Assembly: GCA_907165065.1 (NCBI GenBank)
Contig: OU015523.1
Span: 21,913,834-21,977,833, forward strand
Length of the DNA stretch: 64,000 nt
Direction: 5' to 3'
Source: Caprimulgus europaeus
Lineage: Eukaryota; Chordata; Aves; Caprimulgiformes; Caprimulgidae
Of this stretch, positions 50,431 to 61,645 are shown one piece after another. The number at the start of each line of letters is the position of its first letter. Positions within the stretch are counted from its first letter, which is position 1. Under the pieces are notes generated by a model that ran no database searches, was not told the origin of the DNA, and worked only from the letters and a program-made list of their open reading frames with translations. The translations under genes and the position numbers were made by a program.

Positions 50431-51749
50431 TTGCCTTAATAAAGAGTACATTCAAGGAACAACAAAGGTTGTGTTTGCATCACCACCAAGAGACAACATG
50501 TCAAGTTGGCTTTATGGTACATGACTCTAAAACTCAGTCCAAAGGAAACTATTTCAGGAAGCACTCCATGGGCATGAGAAAGACCACATTGGATGAAGTG
50601 AAGCAAGTAGCACTGTCTTGCTTAAGTATTCGTGACTTGAATAAGCATGTGTTTGGAAGAGACAAACCAGCAGAAGATGGGCAAAGTAACAATTATTTTC
50701 AATTTTTATGATTTATGCTTCTTGGAGCAGCTTTAAATGAGCAAAGACTGTATCTTCCTCATTATTTTCCTTTGTCATCATTCTCCACTTCCTCCTCTGA
50801 ATCTAACAAGCCCAAAGTGTAGTTTAAGAGGGGAAGGGACCTTTTCCCTATCTCTTTATATAGAGAGGAAAATTTTCTGCCAAATTCTCTTAAGAGTAGA
50901 TAAAAGGAAAGGAATGTTGAGGGAGAGGGAATGAGTAAAAATATTAACATAAAAATAATTTTCTTTACAGCAGCTCTTATAATAATAAAGAAAGAAAATG
51001 TTCACATAAAAAGCTTTGATAGTGCAAGACCTGGGCTAAAACCCATCATCAACAAAAATAGTTCATTCTGCTGCTGCACAGTACAAGCAAAGAAGGTTTG
51101 CAATGATAAGGATACTTTATGTTTTCAAATCAATTACTTGAATCACTTTGTATTTCTTCTCTTGTTCTCATCTCTTTCTATTCATCAACATTTCTTCCAT
51201 ATGTGTGTTAGCACCGGTATGTGTACTGATAACAGATTGATTGGAGCTAAAGTGCTTCCTTCCCCGTTCTCCCAAACACACATGTAGCAGGGCATTTTGT
51301 TAATTATTTTAAATATTGCTTTCAGAGTTTAAGGTCTCGGTTATCCTAATTTTATCTGTGCCCAGGAAAAGCTGCTTCTGTGAAGCTCCTACCCCTCTGG
51401 ATAGACCAGCAGTGACACTGCCTTGCTTGTCCCTCTCTTGTGCTTTTTCCTCCTCCTCCTCCTTTCTCTGTGTTGTGGAGGCCACTCAAGGAAGAAGGGG
51501 AAGACTGAGAGAAGGTAGGTAAAGGTGGTTTGTTTCAGGATACTAGGACTGTTCCTTAATTTAACTGATGAAATGGGAACTAAATTCATTAGGAAATTTA
51601 GCCTTTAGCATATGTAGAATAACAATCTTTTCCCCCATTCTTTGTACATCTGAGCTCTTAAAATTATAATCTTCTACTTCATGTATACATGCAGTGTGTA
51701 CTGAGTCCAGGCTGATTTCTTTTTTTTTATTCTCTACCCTGTTAGATTG

Positions 51750-51776
51750 TTTTTTTTTTTTTTTTTTTTTTTTTTT
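51750..51776. repeat. T27 homopolymer
   Basis: Twenty-seven consecutive T on the plus strand. It could be the tail of a minus-strand retroposed RNA, but no recognisable body adjoins it on the right side. Length is likely polymorphic. Confidence 0.9.
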
Positions 51777-52012
51777 CTCAAACATTCCTTTGAAGATTCT
51801 GCAATCCATTCGAAATGGCTTTCTATTAACTGAAACAACATATATATGAAGTGGATACAATCTGAGCATAATATATTTTTCCACACAGCAACAACAAGAA
51901 AACTAAGTATTGTTTACTGCAGCACAACAGAAGTGGCTAGTGCCTGTGGTATCCATTTAGCTTGTATTTACTCAAAAAAATACTGAGAACACTTTAGCCA
52001 AAAGCAGATTTG

Positions 52013-52187
52013 AAAGGCAAAAGAAGAGGGAAAGACTGAGTAAAAGACTTGGGAGAGGGAGGGAAGAGAAAAGGCTAACAAAAGCTAGGAAAGGGAAACA
52101 GGAGGTGAAGACTTCTAAAAAGGGAAGAGAGGCAGAAGAAGGTGGCTGACAAGGAAAAGGAAGGTGAATGAAGAAGAAAGAAGATAA
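52013..52187. repeat. Purine-rich strand-asymmetric block
   Basis: About 175 bases on the plus strand are dominated by A and G (AAGAAGAGGGAAAG-like and GGGAGAGGGAGGGAAG-like strings) with few pyrimidines. No repeat period is obvious. Confidence 0.7.
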
Positions 52188-53789
52188 TTTTTATATGTAT
52201 ATTTTAAATGGTGTTTGACATATGTTTAATTCTGATACTATTGTCTGTGCATACACAGGGCAGGCCTACATCACACAGAATTGACAAAGGTGCAGTGAAG
52301 ACCTAAAAATGTCAGTTAACATATTTTTGATATAAATTTACAAAATGCTGAATTTTTACATAGAAAAAATGAGGTAAGACAGAACCTGTTAGAATTACTT
52401 GGAAGGAATTAATAGAGTCTCTCTGTATTTTTTGAGATATTTTTATTTCAAAATGCCAAATCCTTCTCCTAGTGTACAGTTCTGCCCCTAATACTGCATC
52501 TTCACTCACCCACCAAACCCCAGGCTTTTGTCACTGTTTCACTTCTTCTCACAGGTTGCCATGTCTTCTGACAGCTAGTTGCAGTGGTAGATCCCAGGCA
52601 ACAAATAAAACAGGCTTCTTAGCTCATGTTTTGGCTAATTCTTTGGCAGGACTAACTTTGGATGTCGGGAAACAGCAGATGGATATGTGGATCATGGCAT
52701 GCTAGAAGAGAAGCTTTGAATTCTCTGCTGTGTAGATGTGGCTTTAGGGAAAAAACACATGTAGATCTGAAGGTGAAGAAAAGTGTGAACATTTTAGAAG
52801 ATTTGTTACAAATAGTGGCAGGGAGCCACTGCTGAACTGACACTCACTGATATTCTTTTCCCACGAACTCCCTTTTGAAAGTTTTGAATGAGGTGAGTCT
52901 TGTATCCACATTCTCTGCTTTCATAGTTGTGGAAGCTTATTCTTGATGTAAGGATTTAAGAGCTCTTTGTATGTAATAGTCATTAATTTAACCCATCAAA
53001 AAAACCCCACGCATGTGTATTCTTTCCTATTATATTTGGGATGGGGGGATGTTTAGTTTGGAATATGTTGGTGCCATCTACTTATACCTTTGATATTACA
53101 GTGAAAATGCTTTCTCCTGCATTGTTGGTATACCAGTTATCAATTATTTAAGTGAGTAGTAACATAAATAATAACAATTAACTAGTTTTGTAACTTTTGT
53201 CCTAATTCTGTCCTTTTTGTAAGATAGCAAGGAGGGCTTATATCAGTGCATAAGTCCTGAAAATTTATTTTGCGCATTATCTCTTATAGAAAATATACAT
53301 TCTTTTGAACACCAGGTTTAGAACCTGCCAGCATTCTAGGAGTTAATTAATAGGTATCCTGCTCAACATTAAAGCTTTTACTCATTATTGTTTGAGGTAT
53401 ACATACTAACAAATAATTGCTGTAGCTGTGGTGAAAATACAAGCCTTGCAAAAGACATGCCTGTCCAAGTGAATTAGAGGCTTTGTGCAGAATTGCATAA
53501 TGATGCATTTGTATCCTACTCACCGCTGTGAGCAATGTTCAGCCAAGATCTAACTCAATGTTTTTATTGGGTGGTGTGTTTTGCTTTTGGTACTATGGGT
53601 TGTGGGTATTTTTTATCATGTCCTGCAAAGTGATGATCCCATGATGGTGGGTCATGTGAATCTTGTTTGTGCAGGTCTGGGAGAAACAGCTAGCTGGTTT
53701 GTGAAATACTCATAAAAGTTCTTCATCAGCTGTTAAGGGACTGACTGTGGGGACAAAAAACTTGTTTTGGCCCTACTGGAAATGTTGAC

Positions 53790-53817
53790 TTTTTTTTTTG
53801 GGGGGGGGTAGGGGGGG
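53790..53817. repeat. T10-G9-TA-G7 homopolymer cluster
   Basis: Adjacent T and G homopolymers. The G runs could fold as a quadruplex or be a slippage hot spot. Confidence 0.75.
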
Positions 53818-56800
53818 CTGGCTTTTGTGGCCACTTAAACCTTCAAACAGAATAAAAAAAAAATAAAAAAAATAAAAGGAGAAAGTATCTGTTACCTGAA
53901 AGCTATGTCTAGAAATGCAATTTAGCTGAAATAATTGTTAATTCAGTACCAGGAATGAGGTTCAGAGAGGGAAGCAATTGACCTCCATTTGTACACGTAA
54001 AACTTGAGGGTTTGGGGGGATGTAATATTTTTTTCTTAATGGATCCACATTCTGTAAAATGTCAGATTTATGAGAGGAGAATTGTAGATAATTATATCTT
54101 TACGGTTTCTCAATTTCTTTTAGGTTGAGTCTGTGTGTCAGAAATAATTGCGATGAATAGGAACAGGTTAGACTTCTTTGTTTCCTTACCAGTGTTGCTT
54201 CTTGAGCTTACCTGAATATTCCCAGACTGACTCTTAGCTTGCTTCCAACTGAATGAAAACTGGTTGTGACCCAATATGTCAAACTACATCAGATCTTAGC
54301 CCTCTTTCTGAGTCTATGCTTAATACTCAAGGAAAAGGTGGAACTGTTTCTGAAATAGGCTGTTATTTCTTTGTAAAGATTGATATTTGAAGCTACTCCA
54401 GATTTTTAGAATTTGAGAATTCTTTAGTAGGCAGAGTGATTCTAAAATAAGTAATAAATTTAAAGTGTTATGTTATTGGCATGCAGACTGAGGTTTTTCA
54501 GAACTTCAGCAACATAGATATATAGTCCCTACCAAATGTAATGGGAGCTGCTTAGTTGCAACTCCAACATAGTTTTGAAATCTCTTTTGCAGTGACTTTA
54601 TGACACTATTTTGAGGCAATTTTGCACTCCTTTTATTTCCTTTTGTTGCAGCTGATTACAGACTTTTTCTTTGCAAGTTGTGATTGGCTTCAACTTTTCC
54701 ATAGCCTTCTAAAGTCTGAGTCAAATTTAAAATGTAAAAATATGTAATTTCTGAAATGCTGTGGCTTTAGTAACAGTAAAAGACTAGGGGTGGGAACAGA
54801 AAACAAGGTCGTGACCTGGATTAACCAAGATAGATTAAATTTATTTCAGCAGTCTAGGCCTCTCTGGAATGGAAAACGGAGAAATTCACTGCTTTTTTGG
54901 AATAGGTCATATTTTCTGCAGCTTTAATTCTGGTCTGTTTTCTTCCTGTCATCATCTCCTTGGTCTCAAAAAAAGACTGCCTGATTTGTTTATGTAAATG
55001 TGATGACAGAATTTGGACAAACAGGAAGGTAAGGAAATCAGTATGTTTTTAATTCTAAGAGTAAGGCAAATATAATCCATATTTCAAGCAACATTTGGCT
55101 TTAATAATTGTTCTACAAAGGGAAGGGACATTGCCCAAACAGAAAGCAGCATTCATGGGGAGAGAATCAGAAAAGTGGAGAAGTTATATTCAATCCTTTG
55201 AGAGTTATTTCTGCAAAAGTTAGCTTAAATGAAAAACAGAAACTACATATTGCTGTATAATTTTTAATGGTCATAGCTTAGCCAAATCCCTGGGGATAAA
55301 ATGCCTAAAGAAAATAAACAACAAAAGAAATAAAATTAAAACAAAATAGTCTGAAATGCTCTGTAAAACAATCTTGAAGATTATCCAGAAAGTACATCTG
55401 TTGTTGGATGATGGAAAAGTATATGATAAACAATCAAACAGCAGTGCCACTGGCATGGAAGAATACATTTTCAGATAGTCAAGATAAAGATGTGAAACAT
55501 AATTATACCCACTTCCTGTGTCTATAGAATTTAGTGCTTTACACGATAAAACAGGGAACAAGTAAAATCCCTTTCAAGGTGGAAAAAGCCAATGCACAGG
55601 CACGATTTACTAAAGGTTGTGCATTAGAATGCTAACACAGCTGGAAATTGAACCAAACTCTGAAGTGGACTAGACTGATGCCCTATTTGATAGGTCATAT
55701 CTCTCCATGACGCAGTGGGGCAAAGCTCTGTCTGTTTTTTTGTAAGTGCATTTTCTTACCTCCATTTTCTTGAACAATTAGAGGGCTCTTGGAGAGAGAA
55801 TGTACAAGTGTTTTGCTTCCTACCATCACATAGCTGTGCAAAATTATTAGGACTGTAATTGGACTGAGTTGGTATTATCTGATTAATATTTTTTAGGTAT
55901 ATAGAAACAGCCTAATACCTGTTTCAATTCTTTTACCATAGTGGCAGTAAGATTAGTCCAATGCATGGGTGCTGGACATTTAAAACTGGGAATACAACTG
56001 GTGGAAGGGGATCATGGGAGGCAAAGAGTCAGCATGACTAGATGTGTGTGTGGTACTGTCCCAATTTATAATCTCAGAGGATAAGTGAAGAGGAGGATGG
56101 ATGCATGGGGGTGGTGTTGACAGGGTCTGAACGTGTCACAGCCCTCAGGGTGGTTGCAGGCTGCCCAAGTAGCCAAACTCCTGCAAAAGTTCAGTTACAG
56201 GAAACCCAGTTCTGGAAGCCCAGATCAGGACTTGCACACCTTTAGACTTTCTATTTGAAACCACTTATGCAAACTCTAGTCTTTTCTCAGGACTGGGGAA
56301 GTGGGACATGGACGAAGGGTGAGTTTGCCCCTCCAATGTTGAGTTTATTTTTGCAGGTCAGGTGAGGCCTTTCACAAATCTGTAAATATCTGAAAAGCAG
56401 GTATCCATATAAGGAGTGTAGAAGTCCTCATTAAAAGTTTTGCAAGTTTTAGTAATGCATATGTATATTGCTTCTTTAAAAGGACAAGGTAGAGACACTT
56501 TTTAACTGGGAATCATTCTATCCCTGTAGTTAAATTGCTGCAGGACCACCTGCACTCCTGGGGAACCTGGACTTTGAGCATCCCACTAGCTCTCTCAGTA
56601 CAAATTGGTCAAGGGTCAGGATATAGTGGGATTACTGTCAGTGAAACAAATAAAGTTTGAATAGATTTACTCTGATTTAGTACTGTCATAAACCTGTGTA
56701 TGAGCTATAAGCCAATCGTAGGCACCAACCTTATCATTTTTACCATACTGAGTTGGAGTGTGCTCTCTTTTCTGGGAATGGGAAGTAAGAGCAAGTTGCA

Positions 56801-59026
56801 TTTCAGTAGCATGTAGCTGTTTAATATGTAGACAGGTATAGTTAACTGGCAAGGCCAGAATGTTGTATGTCAAGGTCTAATTCTCTACTGCACAATAAAA
56901 TTTCTAAAGAGCTTACCAAAAATCACAGAGGAATAGAGCCATAAAGCTCCTCTAGTCAGCCGTTCAGGTTTGGAGTGATAGCGCCAGGAGTGTGTTAAGT
57001 TTTAAGGCTTCCTGTGAGATGTATGCATTCAGCAACCACTCTCTTAATTTTCTTACTTCAGACAGTCTTTTTTAATAGGCTGTGGAGGAAGAGAAGGTGC
57101 GAGTAGTCTTTTCCTGACTCATAACTTAGATTCCATTTATAGTCTAGCCACAACTAGAGAGGGAAGGATCCAGACTTAAGCACTTTCACCCCTGAATCCA
57201 TTTTTATCTTCTGCACCTGTGAAAGTTTGAAGGTGTCTGCCAGCAGTAGCTATTTGATCTCCCATTTTGAAACTGCTACTTTGCATGCATTCACTAAAAC
57301 AGGACTAGGGTCTGGCTTCCTGGGAAAATGCCTTCAGCAGTGGCCAAGGATAGACTTCCTTTTTTGGTTTTGCTGCAGGTATTTCTATATTTAAGGCAGA
57401 GCTGAACAGGAAAGATGAAGAGCACAGGTGAAAGTTGTTGAAGTATGCACACTGAGCATCAGGAATTAGGTACCTCTGTGTGCATATTACAATGGAAATC
57501 TGAATGCATCAGCTCTGCATCAGACCAATGTCTGCTTCAAGAAGATGGGAGAAAGGATAAGAATGCCATCATATTATGTACAACCAAAGCTATGATACAG
57601 AAAACTGGCTTTGTAGATTTAGAGTTTCACCTACTGATTGTAAATTTGTGGTTTGAAAAGGGAATTGCAAGTTACTTGATTGAGGACAAGATGCTACTCA
57701 AATACTTGCTCAGCAATGGGAGACAAAAAAGATATAGGAAGTATTTAGAAGCGTAGGCAATAAAGTAGATGTGATGGTATTGAGGTTATTACCTCGGTTT
57801 CTGGATGTCTGAGTTGAAAGTGTAATCTATCCAAAACGTGTTAGAACTGAAAAACAGAAAAGTCAGCCTATCTTCTAATTTTATGAGGTTGTTAGGTATC
57901 ATGATAGGCACTCTGTTTTGTTAGAATGAAGACCACCTAACTTTGTTAGGATATTGCTGTTACTCAGGTGAAAGTGATAATGGATAACAGTCAAGCAAAG
58001 CAAAAAGGAACCATATTTGGAACATCTTTTCATGATTTTTAGAGTGCTTGCAATTCCCTTCCATTGTCCCATTTCCCCTGTGACTTTAGTGAATGTCTGC
58101 CTGGAGTCTTCCATAATCGTAGGGACAAGCTGAAGAGCTGCTTGTTAGCAAGTACAAAAAGAGCAGCAGTAGAAATCAATGAGCCAAAACTTCCAACAGA
58201 TAAATGAGCTGTTTATAAGTCAAATAGTAGTTGGATTTTTTTTCCTTTACCTTTTCCTAATACCATCAGACCCTACAAAAAAAAATATTTTGGGTTACTG
58301 TACTCTCTGGGTTCCATAATTAGCTTACAAGAAGCATTAGACATAAACATGGAAGCTGCTATGATTTATTCTGAACTGAGACTACTTCCTGCACTTAAGG
58401 AGGTGCTGCATCTATTCCAGAATAAGAGCTTTGGGAAGGGTGGAAGAGAATTGTTTGCAGCTATTTCTGATCTCTCTGGACAACAAGCATGGGAGACTAA
58501 AAAGTCAACTGAAAAGGCAAACAGGATGGAATACTTGTATTTACACTTTACTGGCACTGAAGGCTTTTAAACCTATGTACAAGTGTGTCAGTGTCAAAAG
58601 AAATTCCACTAGATGCATTAGTGTAACTGTGCTTCCAACAAGCCGGCATTTCAAATTGTTTTATTCTGTATCACATAACATAGCAATACAGGTTTGTAAG
58701 CAAGGGAAATCCCTACCTAGAATTAGAAGTAATAAGAATGAAGTTTAGGAGAAATGCTTGTATGAAGAGATTCATGTGGTTGAGACTTGCAATAAAAACT
58801 TAAGAGAAAGTAGGAATAGGTTATAACAAAATATTGGAATTTGGTTGTCCTGTTTTGTCAGAGACCTGCTGAAGTTGAGGAGTCCTTGACAGTAAGTATA
58901 TAACCCTAGAAGAAAAACAATTCAAGCTGATAGGAAAACCATTAAAACTGAGACTAATAAGAAGCTTTTATTTGTGTCTTTGAGACAGTATTAATTAGGG
59001 CTCTTAAAAGGATATAATAAGAATGA

Positions 59027-59346
59027 GGCCTACAAGAAAGCTGGGGTGGGGCTTTTTACAAGGGCAGGTAGTGATAGAACAAGGGGTAATGGCTTTAAAC
59101 TGAAAGAGGGTAGATTTAGATTAGATATTAGGAAGAAATTCTTTACTGTGAGGGTTGTCAGACACTGGAAGAGGTTGCCCAGAGAAGCTGTGGCTGCCCC
59201 CTCCCTGGAAGTGTTCAAGGCCAGGCTGGATGAGGCTTTGAGCAACCTGGTCTAGTGGAAGGTGTCCCTGCTGATGGCAGAGGGGTTGGAACTAGATGAT
59301 CTTTAAGGTCCCTTCCAACCCAAACCATTCTATGATTCTATGATTT
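59027..59346 (+). mobile_element. CR1 LINE 3' end, plus orientation (copy 4)
   Basis: A short, 5'-truncated CR1 lies in plus orientation, about 320 bases. It starts at CCTACAAGAAAGCTGGGGTG, encodes the last part of ORF2, and ends with the ATTCTATGATTCTATGATTT terminus (59327-59346), with the 8-bp unit present twice. It is the same subfamily as copy 2, including the diagnostic GTGTCCCTGCTGATGGCAGA stretch. This is the best-preserved CR1 3' end in the window. Confidence 0.96.
59046..59255 (+). pseudogene. CR1 ORF2 C-terminal remnant
   Basis: The final 69 codons or so of CR1 ORF2, read through without interruption: [39 protein letters not shown], then a [17 protein letters not shown]-like end and a TAG. 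Only the extreme C-terminus is present, with no catalytic motif, so it is not a gene. The intact frame reflects relative youth of the insertion. Confidence 0.85.
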
Positions 59347-59699
59347 AAGGCATCTATGGGAGAAAAAAAATAATCAAAAAATCAAACTTTCAGTAGTAAA
59401 ATAGGCTTGTGGAGCTGAAAAAGAATGAGGAAAAAGGAAAAAAAAAACCCAACAGCAGGAGAGATAACATCTCAAAAGAAGAATAAAAAGGATAATAAAA
59501 TGTCTGATAGAAACATGGTTTACAATATAATGGGCTTTCAGCAGCAAAGAGTTAACGTGACAGATGCAGCCATGGTCATGAGGTACAGGACAATGCACTG
59601 CCTTCTGCTAGTGGGGGAAGCCTTTAATGCCAACTGTAACTAAACTATCAAGCATGCTAATTTCTATAAAATCAGATAATATTTTAAGGGAAAATTTTC

Positions 59700-59713
59700 T
59701 TTTTTTTTTTTTT
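59700..59713. repeat. T14 homopolymer
   Basis: Fourteen consecutive T. Simple repeat only. Confidence 0.75.
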
Positions 59714-60906
59714 AATTATTTCCAGATGTCTAGAACTAGAAATACAAAATGACATTAAAAAAGTATTATTAACTGTGCTTCTGGATAATAAGAGTGAGAA
59801 TGAGGGTAAATTTTTTAGCTGCTTAAACCAGCCCCTTTTCAGGTCAAGATGTTTATCGAAACGGCTGATCCTTTTTATCTAGAGTTGACTCATTACCATT
59901 ACTTTAAATACCTGTTTTCTGCCAATTATTACCTTAAAAATCTCAAAGCCCTGTTTAAATCCCAGGTGAACATCAGGATAGTATGGTATGCTTGTTCTCT
60001 GCTTGTACCCATCATTCTTTTGCATATCTTAGCTCTAGTGCAAAAGACAGAGGGATCTTATTTATGGAAGTTACATAGATATTTGATTTCTCAGTCAATT
60101 ATGTTGTATGTCAATATTAAGACAATGTTAAGACAAGACACTTAAATGCAGTTCTCAATTATTCAGACTGTGATTCTGATGTTTCAATTTTAAGTTTTAT
60201 GTATAATATTAGACTGAATTTTTTGAGATTTATTTACAAACAAACTACTGTTATTTATCTAGTCTATAACTGGAGAAACCCAAAGTAGTCAACTAGAAAT
60301 CCTGGTCAATTTTGGCTTAAATTATTCAAGGACATTATTTTTATTTGGCTAGAGCTGTGGTAGAGGTTTAACTTTAAAATGTATGTTAGCTATAGCCTGA
60401 GAAGTACATCCACATTATGTGATGTCTTACATCTTCACTTTAGTCACAGTATTTTTTGTTTGGCAAACACTAGTAATCTTACAAGTATATTTTGATTAAT
60501 AACTGCACTTGTCACAATTAAACTGTGTGATGGATAGATGTATCTATGGAGCTCTAGTTAATGTAGAACAAGTAGAAATTAATCTATGTTTGTTGATAAT
60601 CAGATGTAGATTCTCATGAGGAAGGTAATAAAAATCCTGTTTCAAGTTGCCTAAGGAAATCACCCGGATGACATTTTTCAGCCCTCTCAACTTTCAGGTT
60701 TCTGGATTTGGTTGATCTGGGGCATGGTGCAGGAGAAAGGTCAGAGAAAGGTAAGAAAGAGACACTGTCTTCCTGACTGAAGGAAAATCGGTGGGATTCC
60801 CTGAGTGGAATATAATATTTCCTTCTGTGAATATAACCTACAGATGTGAAAACTGCATAAAGAGTAGTAAGTTCCTGGTGACATCATCAGTGTCACGTAA
60901 AGCATC

Positions 60907-60922
60907 AAGAGAGAGAGAGAGG
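60907..60922. repeat. (GA)n microsatellite
   Basis: Six or so GA units followed by GGG. Simple repeat only. Confidence 0.75.
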
Positions 60923-61595
60923 GATGCCTTTTGGATTTGACTTTGATGTAAAACATGTAAAGGAAATTTATTTTCCTTTTATTGCTTGTATCTTTATGTA
61001 AGCTTGTAATTCTGTGGCTTTGGATATGCTCTATATGCTTTTATGTTATGGAATGAGATACAAGTGATTTCAAATTAACTGGTCAAAGCTAGTGCATTAA
61101 TGCCTGATATTCCTATAGGGTATGATGGTTTTGAAACACAGTAGCCTGATGTGTTCTTCCAAGATACCCAAGAAGTAACAAGTTGCTTTTAATGTGGGAG
61201 TTTCCAGAAGAAAGGGGAAGTTCCTTTGCATCCAGCAATATGTTGATGAAAAGGCTGAAGCAAGAGTGTCCCGTTTAGGGAGATGACTCTGCAGAGTCAG
61301 TGATCTAGTGGTATGGGATGAATACGGACACATTCTCTGAAGTTATCTTTAGGTACTAGGACAAATATTTGAGGAGACTGATTTCAGAAAACAGAGAGTG
61401 ATAGGTTCAGCCACCATGTCAGCTACTGACATCAAAAATAACCATGTAGTTCCTGGGTTCTAAAGACTGCAGATCATCAGGATGCTATGCTATGGGACAA
61501 CCAGATCTGAAATTTTTCTTTGAACTGTGCTAGCTAAGAATCTGGCAATTCAAAGTATTCTTTCCTTATGGACAGGGTCATGTGGCAAAGGCATA

Positions 61596-61645
61596 AAAAC
61601 AAAACAAAACCCACAATAACCAAAAAAACCAAACCCCAAACAAGT
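61596..61645. repeat. A/C-rich tract
   Basis: AAAAC units followed by CCCAC, A-runs and ACCCC. Same style as several other tracts in the window. Confidence 0.7.

Larger units (their letters stand above)
49031..59026. other. Long unassigned AT-rich region
   Basis: No gene, RNA gene or supported transposable element was seen. Simple sequence includes an AAT repeat (50414-50430), a T27 run (51750-51776), a purine-rich block (52013-52187) and a T10G9 run (53790-53817). Open frames are short and conflicting. Confidence 0.5.

Noticed and set aside
51750-51776. T27 as a tail of a processed pseudogene on the minus strand
   Set aside because: No gene-like body or target duplication is seen beside it, so it is kept only as a homopolymer.
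56925-57000. Possible CR1 3' end (ATCACAGAG and CTCCTCTAGTCAGCC)
   Set aside because: Only two short words resemble CR1 and nothing follows in order, so it is not supported.
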